64,000 nucleotides of DNA from DATARH01 sp036268075 (GCA_036268075.1 DATAUV010000013.1:1-64000), one strand, 5' to 3'; counted from the stretch's first letter, positions 1-7,440 are shown. Notes: generated from the letters alone by a model not told the origin. Numbers and translations are program-made.

Positions 1-2193
1 CGGGAAGGCTTGCGGGAATAGCGAGACGTAGTAGCCGTATTGGGCGAAGGCTTCCCTCACCGACGCAGCGTCACCCGTCAAGGCCCCGCCAACGATCCTC
101 TCAGCCGGCCTTGCTGCCAGCATGTAGGCGTTGCTAAGGAAGTTGACCAAGTGCGTCTGCCAACTCCACAGGAGATTGTTCTGCACGAGGAACCCAAAGT
201 CCCCCATGGCCCGCTTCATAAAGCCCGGCTGTGTGACCCGCTTCAAGAGCTTGGGGTTGCCGGCAGTGGCATTGAACAGGGCAAGGAGCTTATCCCCGCC
301 AAGCTGCTGCACCTGAGCGGCCAACTCTGGGTTCACCGCAAACTCCGAACGCCCATGCCGCATGGCCCGGCCCGCAGAAGCCCGCATGGACTGGCCCGAG
401 GCGAGCATCGAGCTTGCCATGGTGACCTGCCGTTGGAACTCCTGCACGGCGTCTTCCCGCGTGGCGAACCCGGTGAGGTCCCCAAGGTTGATGCGCTGAC
501 CAAGTGCCCATGCGTCCTGGTGCATACGGTTGGCCAGGAGGTATGCCGCGTCCATGTTGGCCACCATGCGGGTCGCATCGTTACCCGCCTGGGCGATCCT
601 GGAAGTGATTACCGCCGGGTTGATATTGAAATAGCTGGCCATGCCGTTGACCTGGCGCAGCACCGTGGCGTCACTCAGGATGTCCCCACCCTTGGCGGCG
701 TCGAGCTTGGCCTGGAGCGTATCGGATACGCGCGCTACGAAGTCGTCAACCTCGCCGGGGAGGTGCAGCTTGTTCCACGGAATGCCCTGCCCCTGGCCGA
801 ACACATGGCCCGCGTCCACAGCGCCCTGCACAGTGCCATGCTCGGTGAGGGCGTCGATGTCGGACTGGCTGCTGGAGAGGATGCTTTCGGCTTCCTCAGG
901 CGTGACCGTAACGGAGGGCTTGAACTTGGGGTTCTCCGGGGTCGGGGCTGCGTTGTCCGGTGCTGTCTCATCGGAAGCCGCCTCAGGAGCCGATAGGGTG
1001 TCCTCTGGTGCGCCTGGAGCCACCTCTGCGGCACTCGTAGCCGGCTGGGCTTCCTGCGCTCCTGGGGCCTCTGTTGGCTGTCCTGGAGCCTCTTCAAAGC
1101 TGACTGATGGGCCACCCTCGGTTGGCACTGCCGGGTGGGCTTCCTGTGCGGCTGTTGGCGGGACGATCTCAGGTGCCTGGGAGGCTTCTGGAGAGCCGGT
1201 AGCTGGCACGGGCTCACTGGACGGGATAGCCGCTTCCGGTGCCCGTACGGGCTCCGCTGCGGCCTGTGCGGCCTGGTGCGCGTCATGGGCGTCTTGAAGC
1301 TCACCCGTCGCTACAGAGGCGGCGCCATGATCCCCAGCGGCCAACGCACGGTAGACCTTGCTGGCGGCAATGACAGTGCCCGCGACCGCAGCATCAACGC
1401 CGATGGACTGGAGGGCATTCTTGAGCCGTCCGTAGAGGTCTGGCGTATCTTCGTTGGACCCGATGGCAGCCGCCAGTGGCTCCCCGATGAAGGGCACGTA
1501 CTGCACGATGGGGCTGAGGAAGTCCTGGTGTGGATCGAACGCCACTGCGCCCGCCGCTGCGGCCTCTCCTGCCGCCGTGACTTTGGGCAGGGCTTCAAGC
1601 GCCGCCTTGGCTCCCGCACTGACGAGGCTTGCACCCTCCGCAATCTTGCCGGCCCCCAGCATCCCCATCGTGAACTGGGAAAGGACGCCAACCGTACCGG
1701 GGACGAAGCCGCTGTTCTCAGCAGTCTGTGTGCCCGCCTCAATGGCCGCCCTGATGGGAGACTTGTCAACCGGAGCGCCGCCCGTGAGAAAGTCCTTCGT
1801 CTGAAGGAAACTCTCAGCCGCACCACCAGCCGCCGCGTCGAGGAAGCTGGAGGGATGGCCTAAGGGCTCCTCCGGGTCGGGTTCGTCAAGCGTGGCTGAG
1901 GGCGGCGGATGTACCTCAAGGGCTGCGCTCAGGGCCTCGCCCGGTGGCGATAGCGTTGGGGTAGCGCCTTGCGACGTGTTGCCTTGGGCTGGGGCGGGTT
2001 GGGTGGCATCAAGGGATGGCGTAGCGGAGGTGATGCTATTCTGCACAGAGGCTCTAAGCCGCTGGAAGGTTGCATCGTCCATGACCGGCTGTGGTGAGGC
2101 TTGGCTATCGCCAACAGGCGCATCGAGTGGTGGCACCGGCAGGGCCTTGGACCGTTGGACGGCCATGAGTTGTTGGAATGTGGCGTCGTCCAT
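1..2193 (-). CDS. Large phage virion-type protein, C-terminus off the left edge
   Basis: An uninterrupted reading frame of 731 codons runs leftward from the ATG at 2193 past base 1, so no stop is visible. GAGGAG sits 8 nt before the ATG, and the upstream gene ends 3 nt away. The N-terminus repeats the motif MDDATFQ at residues 1 and about 38. An Ala/Pro/Glu-rich, probably disordered linker covers about residues 300-420. Later segments are helical, and near residue 676 comes LWSWQTHLVNFLSNAYM followed by RPAER. That hydrophobic THLVNFLSN/PAER pattern is typical of very large phage or prophage polyvalent and internal virion proteins. No enzymatic motif is visible in the part present. Assignment as a podovirus internal/ejection protein is inference from length, composition and the promoter-like array upstream. 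Confidence 0.75.
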   Translation of the reverse strand, partial: MDDATFQQLMAVQRSKALPVPPLDAPVGDSQASPQPVMDDATFQRLRASVQNSITSATPSLDATQPAPAQGNTSQGATPTLSPPGEALSAALEVHPPPSATLDEPDPEEPLGHPSSFLDAAAGGAAESFLQTKDFLTGGAPVDKSPIRAAIEAGTQTAENSGFVPGTVGVLSQFTMGMLGAGKIAEGASLVSAGAKAALEALPKVTAAGEAAAAGAVAFDPHQDFLSPIVQYVPFIGEPLAAAIGSNEDTPDLYGRLKNALQSIGVDAAVAGTVIAASKVYRALAAGDHGAASVATGELQDAHDAHQAAQAAAEPVRAPEAAIPSSEPVPATGSPEASQAPEIVPPTAAQEAHPAVPTEGGPSVSFEEAPGQPTEAPGAQEAQPATSAAEVAPGAPEDTLSAPEAASDETAPDNAAPTPENPKFKPSVTVTPEEAESILSSSQSDIDALTEHGTVQGAVDAGHVFGQGQGIPWNKLHLPGEVDDFVARVSDTLQAKLDAAKGGDILSDATVLRQVNGMASYFNINPAVITSRIAQAGNDATRMVANMDAAYLLANRMHQDAWALGQRINLGDLTGFATREDAVQEFQRQVTMASSMLASGQSMRASAGRAMRHGRSEFAVNPELAAQVQQLGGDKLLALFNATAGNPKLLKRVTQPGFMKRAMGDFGFLVQNNLLWSWQTHLVNFLSNAYMLAARPAERIVGGALTGDAASVREAFAQYGYYVSLFPQAFP

Positions 2194-2196
2194 GCC

Positions 2197-2895
2197 TCAG
2201 CGCTCCTCAACGGCGGTGGCGTGCTCAAGGGCTGACACCACTCGCAGCTTACGACCATGGCGCTTGTCCAAGAGCGCAAAGGCGGCGCGGAGAATTGCCT
2301 CGTATCCCTCGGCGGATAGACCAAGGGTGTCATCGCTTCGCTTGCGGAGGCCCAAAGCCGTCCTTATGGCATCCTCTCGGGTGCTCGTGGCCCGGCCATT
2401 AGCCCCTTCGTTGAGGGTGAGGGCCTTCATGGTGAGGTCATGGTGGTCGGTGTCGCACAGGTCCACCTTGTCCCCCGGCCCAGCGTTGGCAATGAGCCGA
2501 TCCCAGGTAGTTCCGCCCTGCCCATCATGGTGCACGTAGACGTAATGCCAGGGGTGGCCGCCAGGTAAGTCTTGAGGGGAAGTCTGGGTGCCATCGGGCC
2601 GACGACGCTCCGAAGTGTTCTTGATCCGGGAATGCGCGCCGTAGAGGGTCAGGGCGATGGCCACTATCAGCCACTCCGGGTCAACCCGGCGGGTGCCCCT
2701 CTTGGGCTCAATGGTGGACTTGATGCCTTGGACCCTCACGTGCCCATCGCTCAATGCCTCCACCAGGGAGCCGTGCGGAATGGCGACTGTGAGAAGGTCC
2801 TGTAAGTCCTCGGCTGAGGGATCGGGCAATAGGAGATAGCTTGCAAGGGCGGCGGCCACTTCGGGACGGGTGGGCGTGTAGCGTCTTTGGGTCAT
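2197..2895 (-). CDS. Hypothetical phage-region protein (232 aa)
   Basis: This gene lies directly upstream of the large virion-type gene, and its TGA is 3 nt from that gene's ATG, so the two are probably co-transcribed. I chose the ATG at 2895; a TTG nine codons further up (2922) is also open. AGGA lies about 11 nt before the ATG. The protein is soluble-looking with no signal peptide. A central segment with HPWHYVYVHHDG and many His and Asp residues (about 115-150) could bind metal or nucleic acid, but no family is recognised. Coding is supported by codon-position bias and by its fit in the leftward transcription unit. Confidence 0.65.
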   Translation of the reverse strand: MTQRRYTPTRPEVAAALASYLLLPDPSAEDLQDLLTVAIPHGSLVEALSDGHVRVQGIKSTIEPKRGTRRVDPEWLIVAIALTLYGAHSRIKNTSERRRPDGTQTSPQDLPGGHPWHYVYVHHDGQGGTTWDRLIANAGPGDKVDLCDTDHHDLTMKALTLNEGANGRATSTREDAIRTALGLRKRSDDTLGLSAEGYEAILRAAFALLDKRHGRKLRVVSALEHATAVEER

Positions 2896-3100
2896 TTCTA
2901 TTTGGGGTCCTGTAGGGTGCAAGGCATTGGCCCGCGCCTCGCTTGCGGGTGGTGGTGGTGAGCACTCAGACTATGTTTTGGGTGTTGCCCTTGGGGTGCT
3001 ATGGAGCCTTGGGCGTAAGGGATGGCGTGAAGTGCCCTAACTGGCACATCCTCGCATCGATCCAATCACACGGTGTGGCTTTTATGCAACACAGGGTGTG

Positions 3101-3249
3101 TGGCTCATGGGCCGGCTCAGGGTGCTTAGTGGGATGGCTTCACCGGGAGGGCACCGGCCCTTGGCTTTAGGCGAGCGCCACCTTGGCAGTCAGCCTTGCG
3201 CTGGGGGTTTGGCTTAAGGGGGCTGGCTCATGGGCCGGCTCAGGGTGCT
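3101..3249. repeat. 26-bp direct repeat pair
   Basis: Two identical 26-bp copies lie at 3101-3126 and 3224-3249, beginning TGGCTCATGGGCC. They sit in the gene-free tract between the 232-aa gene and the promoter-like array. The core (ggctcatgggccggctc) is partly self-complementary, so each copy could form a small hairpin. Related words (gccggctgatgggcgag, gccggctggtgggcgag) recur near 3471 and 3629. Function unknown. Confidence 0.7.
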
Positions 3250-3312
3250 GGGGCCTCTCGGGTGTTGGCTGCGGCGGGTCCTCTCAAGGCGGCTGCCGTT
3301 GATAGCACAATG

Positions 3313-3729
3313 CCGCCCTTTAAGAAGGGAACCTAACTCTGGGGGCCTCTCTCATAGGACGACACCTATTTCCGAGGGCCGCCTCCTTTAAGGACGCTAC
3401 CTAACTCCCGCAGAGGAGAAAAAGCATTCACCCTCAAAGGTTTGGTCAATTCCGCGTAGGGTTACGGCGAGCCGGCTGGTGGGCGAGGCTCCATGCAACA
3501 ACTCTGAGCCCTCCTTTCAGTAACCCGCCTAATTCCGAGGGGCGCCTCCCTTAAGAACGCTACCTATTGGAACGGCCTGCATTCTCAAGGGTTTGGTGGC
3601 CTGCCAAGGGATAGCGGCGATCCACCGAGCCGGCTGATGGGCGAGACCCCGTGCAACAACTCTGAGCCCTCCTTTCAGTAGGCTGCCTAACCTCCAGGGG
3701 GCACCCTTCATAGTAGGGCACCTATTTCC
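3313..3729 (-). promoter_or_regulatory. Array of seven SP6/T7-like phage promoter motifs pointing leftward
   Basis: Read on the minus strand, seven units share TAGG-N5-T-N-CT followed by a purine run (AAAGGAGG type). Plus-strand positions are about 3313-3338, 3343-3372, 3379-3409, 3506-3537, 3541-3570, 3664-3695 and 3699-3729. TAGG, the T six bases later and the CT two bases after that are invariant in all seven. Two units read TAGGTG-N5-CTATGA(A/G). The SP6 promoter reads TAGGTG-N3-CTATAGAA, so the match covers both recognition and melting regions with a 2-nt longer spacer. Units come in pairs 35-36 bp apart. All point toward the phage genes at 2895-1. No gene is visible from 2896 to 3758 apart from this array and the repeats. 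Promoter function is inferred. Confidence 0.55.
3494..3680. repeat. Direct duplication carrying a pair of promoter-like units
   Basis: A 29-bp exact repeat (starting TGCAACAACTCTGAGCC) occurs at 3494-3522 and 3652-3680, an offset of 158 bp. Similarity extends to both sides, from the ctcaa(a/g)ggtttggt words near 3434 and 3584 through the next promoter-like unit. It therefore looks like a degenerate segmental duplication that copied a two-unit promoter block. Confidence 0.7.
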
Positions 3730-3758
3730 TAGGGTTAGTAGGTCGGCCAAAACGCCTA

Positions 3759-3941
3759 CTAGATGTTGTTTCCCTTGCGCTCAACCACAATACCAAGCAC
3801 CGCAGCGAGAACGCCGAAGGCCAGCATCCCCATGCCCGCCCATGCGTAGTTGCCACCTGTCACCAGGAGGTTCACCACAGGCCAGAACAGAACGCCGAGC
3901 ATGGAGACTTTGAGCGAAACCCTCAGCAATAGCTTGCACAT
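3759..3941 (-). CDS. Small two-helix membrane protein (60 aa)
   Basis: ATG at 3941 is preceded by GGAGGTG 7 nt upstream, a near-perfect ribosome binding site, and the frame ends at TAG 3759. The protein begins MCKLLLRVSLKVSML and has two predicted membrane helices (about residues 8-28 and 33-52) separated by a short Gly/Asn turn, with a charged tail (VERKGNNI). It sits upstream of the promoter-like array in the same leftward direction as the virion-type genes. Size and topology fit a holin-like or membrane-anchored phage protein, but nothing sequence-specific proves that. A longer upstream reading in the same frame lacks a better start. Confidence 0.6.
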   Translation of the reverse strand: MCKLLLRVSLKVSMLGVLFWPVVNLLVTGGNYAWAGMGMLAFGVLAAVLGIVVERKGNNI

Positions 3942-4127
3942 AGCACCACCTCCAAGGGCCTCGCCCGGTGGCAATAGCGAAGGCATGCGCAACCAAGCCG
4001 CGTTGGATGTGGGAGAGTCAATCTGTCGCATCTCACGTAACGGGTGAATTCGCTTACGGTATCGTGCTTGCGCCGTCGTCCATAACCGGCCCGCTCGCCC
4101 GAAGACTTCTCCGGGAGGGTTACAGTC

Positions 4128-4373
4128 ATGCGCGCTTATTCGATGGCCGACAGAACCCCAGCAAGGCATCCCTACGACCAAGCCTACCTTCACGGCTACC
4201 ATGACGGTGGGCGTTATGCCCAACCCCACATGGACCATTACGTGCCGCGCACGGCTGGGATTGAGAGCTACCGCCGCCGAGCCTACCTCGCGGGCTTCCA
4301 GGCGCGCTCAGGCGGTAGCATCCTCGCTAACGCCACGGGACGCGCCGCCAACGGACCCTGTGAGACTGGCTGA
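4128..4373 (+). CDS. Hypothetical protein, Tyr/Arg/His-rich (81 aa)
   Basis: A plus-strand gene divergent from the 60-aa membrane protein, with GGGAGG 9 nt before the ATG. The product (starting MRAYSMADRTPARHPYD) is basic and aromatic, with repeated Tyr, His and Arg in the first 60 residues (YDQAYLHGYHDGGRYAQ). It has no membrane segment and no family I recognise. The strong ribosome binding site and its place between the divergent phage gene and the recombinase support a real small gene, possibly a nucleic-acid-binding or regulatory protein of the element. The 186 bp between it and the membrane gene would hold both promoters. Confidence 0.5.
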   Translation: MRAYSMADRTPARHPYDQAYLHGYHDGGRYAQPHMDHYVPRTAGIESYRRRAYLAGFQARSGGSILANATGRAANGPCETG

Positions 4374-4385
4374 CGGGCGGCGAGA

Positions 4386-4442
4386 GGCCGGCGCTGAGCC
4401 GTAACCTTAGGCTGGGCTCAACGCCCGCCCTCAGCGCCGGCC
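4386..4442. terminator. Perfect 13-bp inverted repeat between convergent genes
   Basis: GGCCGGCGCTGAG at 4386-4398 is exactly complementary to CTCAGCGCCGGCC at 4430-4442, with a shorter inner stem (GAGCC / GGCTC) in the loop. It lies just past the stop of the 81-aa gene and about 80 bp past the stop of the recombinase that reads toward it, where a bidirectional terminator is expected. There is no T-run, so a recombinase-related or other structural site is also possible. Confidence 0.4.
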
Positions 4443-4522
4443 CCGTGCGCTAAAGCATCTGGTCTACGGACATCACTGGAGGCGCGCTGAGGGCCGCCGG
4501 CTGTGCGTCTGCTTGCCAGGGA

Positions 4523-5248
4523 TCAGTGCGAGGGTCCCACGGGAGGGTTGATCCTCAGGATCACGTTGCGCACCCCTGATGCTGCCCACTGCCCGCCCCG
4601 TGCCGTAGGGATCGCGCGGCGGTTCAACTCGGCGGCTATCTGGCGAAGGCTGGTCGCCCCGCCGGCTCGGATATCCTCAACGATGGCCGCCAGGTCACGC
4701 GTGGTCTGTGCCGCCCGTTCCCTCACTGCCCCCGTGGCCGCCGCCTGGCCGGCTCCCGGTACGAGGTGCTGTTTCGCCTTGCGATCCCATTGCCCGTCTC
4801 GCGCCACCTTGGCCCGCAGTGCTGCCTTGGTGCGCTCGCTTATCAAGCCCGCCTCAAGCTCGGCAACGGCGGCCATCTGTTGCAGCATGAACCGCCCAAC
4901 CGCCCCCGCATTGATCTCGGGAAGGTCGCAGAACAGGACGCCCACGCCGCTGTCCACGAGCCGCATCAGGAAGGCTTGATTGCGCGCCAGCCGGTCCAGC
5001 TTGGCGATCACCAGCGTTGCCTTGTGCGCTCGGCACGCTGTCAGGGCCTTCGCCAACTCGGGTCGCTGACGGTCGGTCTTCCGGCCACTCTCAGTCTCTA
5101 CGTATTCCCCGACCGGCGGATAGCCGCCCGTGCCCGCGAGGAACTGGCGCACCGCCTCACGCTGGGCATCAAGGCCAAGCCCGCTGCGGCCCTGCCGTTC
5201 CGTCGATACGCGGTAATAGGCGACCGTCTTGGTAGGCCCCTTGGGCAT
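4523..5248 (-). CDS. Serine recombinase, resolvase/invertase family
   Basis: The 241-aa product begins MPKGPTKTVAYYRVSTERQ. The YxRVST(E/x)RQ block carries the nucleophilic serine (about residue 15). The resolvase catalytic core continues with AKLDRLARN (about 83-91) and the helix FMLQQMAAVAELE. The C-terminal part (about 190-235: SLRQIAAELNRRAIPT, then GQWAASGVRNVI) is the short recombinase/HTH type seen in small phage and plasmid recombinases. Length suits a small recombinase, not a 450+ aa large serine integrase. AAGGA lies about 9 nt before the ATG. It is the only recombination gene in the phage-like block and may drive its integration or resolution. Recombinase is certain; role in this element is inferred. 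Confidence 0.93.
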   Translation of the reverse strand: MPKGPTKTVAYYRVSTERQGRSGLGLDAQREAVRQFLAGTGGYPPVGEYVETESGRKTDRQRPELAKALTACRAHKATLVIAKLDRLARNQAFLMRLVDSGVGVLFCDLPEINAGAVGRFMLQQMAAVAELEAGLISERTKAALRAKVARDGQWDRKAKQHLVPGAGQAAATGAVRERAAQTTRDLAAIVEDIRAGGATSLRQIAAELNRRAIPTARGGQWAASGVRNVILRINPPVGPSH

Positions 5249-5588
5249 TGTGCATATCCTTCGCTACGAACGTAACGATGATATTGAACACACTTCGGGG
5301 AGACCGTCAACGCCAACTGGTCCTGGATTGGCCGAGCCCTGCGCCGTGGTCACGAACGGCACGGCAAGGGGCCGGCTCGACGTGAACGGAGGGTCGGCGG
5401 AGGGCCATACGGGGGGATAGCGCGCAGCCGGGTCTCGTGGCCCACCCTCTCGCATGTGTGACCCCTGGGGACTTTAGGGGGCAGCCTTTAGTGGTGTAAC
5501 GAGCAGGCTGTGGTCTATTGCGACATGGCGCGTGTGATCGGAGAATGGGAAACGGAAGGCCAAACTTCGGTCGGATAGGAGGCGGGTC
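5249..5588. other. Intergenic region, no gene seen
   Basis: About 340 bp between the recombinase start and the small Cys-rich gene. No reading frame with both a ribosome binding site and protein-like composition is visible on either strand. It must hold the recombinase promoter near 5250-5290. No att-type direct repeat could be recognised by eye. Confidence 0.5.
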
Positions 5589-5771
5589 ATGGAGGAAGCG
5601 CGCAACTTCGTGTGCCCCCTGACGGAAGTGGCGTGCGTTGAGCCTACGTGCCTTCGCGACCACTGCACTGAAAAGGATCGTGAGGCCGCGCGCCAAGCCG
5701 AGGCGGCGAAGCGCGATCTCCAGCGCCGTGCGAAGCATGGCCTCGCGAGCGCAGAGGAACTTGGCTTATAG
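5589..5771 (+). CDS. Small four-cysteine protein (60 aa), possible zinc ribbon
   Basis: ATG at 5589 follows AGGAGG with a 7-8 nt spacer. The short product starts MEEARNFVCPLTEVACV and has Cys at about residues 9, 16, 21 and 26 (C-x6-C-x4-C-x4-C), followed by a charged amphipathic helix rich in Arg, Glu and Lys to the end. The cysteine cluster suggests metal binding, and the tail suggests a coiled coil or nucleic-acid contact. It lies at the right margin of the phage-like block, so it could belong to the element or the host. No named family is recognised. Confidence 0.6.
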   Translation: MEEARNFVCPLTEVACVEPTCLRDHCTEKDREAARQAEAAKRDLQRRAKHGLASAEELGL

Positions 5772-5931
5772 CCTGTTACAATTCAAACTGACCCGCCCCT
5801 ATGCCGTGTCGCATGACCGTGCTACAAGTCGCGCTCAGTCGAGATTATTTCGATTTTAGATCAACGGCTTAGGTCGATCCGAGCGCAATCCGCCCCTGGG
5901 CACCAGCGAAATCCACTGATACTCCCGATAC

Positions 5932-6054
5932 TTAGAGATGGCGGGGCGGTGGGGTGCGGGGCATTGGCTCGCGATAGAGGCCCTGATAATAGCAGGTGAT
6001 CTCTTCGCGGCCGATGATGGCGTCGCGGCACGGCCGGTAGCCAGGGCTGGGCAT
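5932..6054 (-). CDS. Possible 40-aa protein or gene remnant
   Basis: A short minus-strand frame starts at ATG 6054 and ends at TAA 5932. The product, MPSPGYRPCRDAIIGREE onward with ITCYYQGLYREP, looks protein-like (aromatic, balanced charge), unlike the Arg/Pro-rich shadows around it. No clear ribosome binding site precedes the ATG. It abuts the IS66 scar, so it may be the tail of a disrupted gene. The rest of the interval 5772-6108 shows no other gene. Confidence 0.25.
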   Translation of the reverse strand: MPSPGYRPCRDAIIGREEITCYYQGLYREPMPRTPPPRHL

Positions 6055-6108
6055 GATCGGCGCTCGTTGCACTATGCTGACGATCGAGATGGCGCTGACG
6101 GGGCGATT

Positions 6109-6339
6109 ATGGAGATCGACGCCGAACGGATTGACGAGGCGGTGCTGGCGCTGCTGCTGCTCGGCCTGCACGACGGCAGCCGGGTCTGGAAGAGCTTTGA
6201 TTGGGATGCGATGGACCGGCTGCACAAGAAGGGCCTGATCTGCGACCCGGTGGGCAAGGCGAAGTCCGTCGTGCTGACCGAAGACGGCAAACGCGAGGCG
6301 GAGCGCCTGTTCGCGCGGTTGTTCGCAGCCCGCCGATGA
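6109..6339 (+). CDS. DUF6429 family protein
   Basis: The 76-aa product starts MEIDAERIDEAVLALLLLG and continues with HDGSRVWKSFDWDAMDRL, LHKKGLICDP and LTEDG. This is the compact winged-helix-like pattern of the DUF6429 family, usually 75-80 aa. The frame is open further upstream to 5938, but that extension is not protein-like and the family begins at this ATG. In many proteobacteria such genes sit beside IS66 transposase genes, as here. A DNA-binding accessory role is plausible but unproven. Confidence 0.8.
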   Translation: MEIDAERIDEAVLALLLLGLHDGSRVWKSFDWDAMDRLHKKGLICDPVGKAKSVVLTEDGKREAERLFARLFAARR

Positions 6340-6346
6340 CGGCCGC

Positions 6347-6988
6347 TCAGTCGCTGGTGCGGGCCATCTTTCCGGCGAGGCGGACCTTGGCGGCGTTGCG
6401 CCGATTGGCAATGCGGCCGAGCGCGAACTTGATCGGCAGCTCGTCGATGCTGTCGGGATCGTAATCGTCGAGCCATTCCTCGGCTTCGGCGTGGTCCTCG
6501 CGATCGGGATCGGCACGGGCGTCGAGCATCTCGTAGAAGCCGGAAATGCCGCCGCAATCCTCGGGCGGCGCGTTGCGGTCGCCTGCGATATAGCGGGGAT
6601 AGGAAAGATCGGGGTCGCCGGCGCGGATATTGGTGACGGTGAGGCGGTGCTCCCAGCCATCGCCGAAATCGTAGAGGTAATCGATCGTGGTCCGGCGCGG
6701 CCGCAGGACCTCGCGCAGACGAACCTTGCGTGCGTCATTGAGTTGTTCGGTTCCCCAATCCTCGTCCGAAGGCAGACCGTATCGCCGCTTGGCGATGGTG
6801 AACTCCCAGAGGTGATAGTCGCACCACCCCATCGTGGTCTGGATGATGTCGTGCAGGACCTTGAGGGTGATCGAGGTCGGCACCTCGACCTGGCGCCAGA
6901 TCACCGGATCGCTGTCGCGCAATTCGATCCGGACGGCGGCGATCTGCTGGAAGCTATCGAAGGCGGTGCTGCTTTTGGCCGGGCTCAT
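6347..6988 (-). CDS. Plasmid pRiA4b ORF-3 family protein
   Basis: The 213-aa product matches the pRiA4b ORF-3-like domain. After a short leader comes RIELRDSDPVIWRQVEVP, then VLHDIIQTTMGW, HLWEFTI, YLYDFGDGWEH (about residues 105-115) and a C-terminal PPEDCGG with an acidic tail. The family is common on rhizobial plasmids and within IS66-type elements; its biochemical function is not established. Its ATG overlaps the stop of the IS66 transposase remnant (ATGA), evidence that the pair was once translated together. It converges on the DUF6429 gene with only 7 bp between stops. Confidence 0.88.
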   Translation of the reverse strand: MSPAKSSTAFDSFQQIAAVRIELRDSDPVIWRQVEVPTSITLKVLHDIIQTTMGWCDYHLWEFTIAKRRYGLPSDEDWGTEQLNDARKVRLREVLRPRRTTIDYLYDFGDGWEHRLTVTNIRAGDPDLSYPRYIAGDRNAPPEDCGGISGFYEMLDARADPDREDHAEAEEWLDDYDPDSIDELPIKFALGRIANRRNAAKVRLAGKMARTSD

Positions 6989-7440
6989 TTCGCCAGTTTG
7001 GCAGGCCGGTCTTTCCAGTTCCAGGGCAAAAGGTCGGCGAGCCTGCTGGCCGGATGGTCGGCGATGCGGCGCGGCACGTCGGCCAGCCAGGCTTGCGGGT
7101 CGACGTCGTCGAGCTTGGCGTGCCGATCAGCGTGTAGATCGCCGCGGTGCGCTCGCCGCCGCGGTCGGAGCCGGCGAACAGCCACGCTTTACGACCGAGC
7201 GCGATGCCGCGCAGGGCGCGTTCCGCGGCATTATTGGTGAGGCAGATGCGGCCGTCGTCGAGGAAGCGGGTGAAGGCCGGCCAGCGCTTGAGCATGTAAT
7301 CGATCGCCCTGGCGGTCTCGGCGTGACGCGACAGCCTGCCGCGTTCGGCGCGCATCCAGTCGGCGAGTTCACAGACCAGCGGCGCGACGCGGTTCTGGCG
7401 GGCAGCACGCCTAACCTCGCTGGCGATCCTTTCCCCAGCG
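6985..7440 (-). pseudogene. IS66-type transposase (TnpC) C-terminal remnant, frameshifted
   Basis: The minus strand encodes the C-terminal part of an IS66 transposase: ERIASEVRRAAR, then LKRWPAFTRFLDDGRI, LTNNAAERALRGIALGRK and LFAGSDRGGERTAAIYTLI. Near 7119 one base is missing, so the frame shifts inside ...LIGTAKLDDVDPQAW. The last 45 residues (ending WNWKDRPAKLAK) continue in the next frame to TGA 6985. Only about 150 of the usual 500 or so residues remain, and the N-terminal DNA-binding and catalytic regions are absent. Upstream of about 7440 the sequence no longer resembles IS66. The 240 bp up to the next gene show nothing recognisable. Confidence 0.85.

Noticed and set aside
40..2539. 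Several overlapping plus-strand and other-frame ORFs of 60-320 codons
   Set aside because: They are shadows of the continuous minus-strand frame 2193-1, whose product is protein-like and has a good ribosome binding site. Their own products are Arg/Ser/Pro-rich.
2943..3170. 75-codon plus-strand ORF in the gene-free phage tract
   Set aside because: No convincing ribosome binding site, Gly/Trp/Cys-rich erratic composition, and it contains one of the 26-bp repeats.
3759..4238. 159-codon extension of the small membrane protein
   Set aside because: The extra N-terminal part is not protein-like and overlaps the divergent gene; a much better ribosome binding site precedes ATG 3941.
5932..6738. 268-codon minus-strand ORF
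   Set aside because: Most of it is antisense or frame-shifted relative to the DUF6429 and pRiA4b ORF-3 genes. Only the last 40 codons look protein-like and are listed separately.
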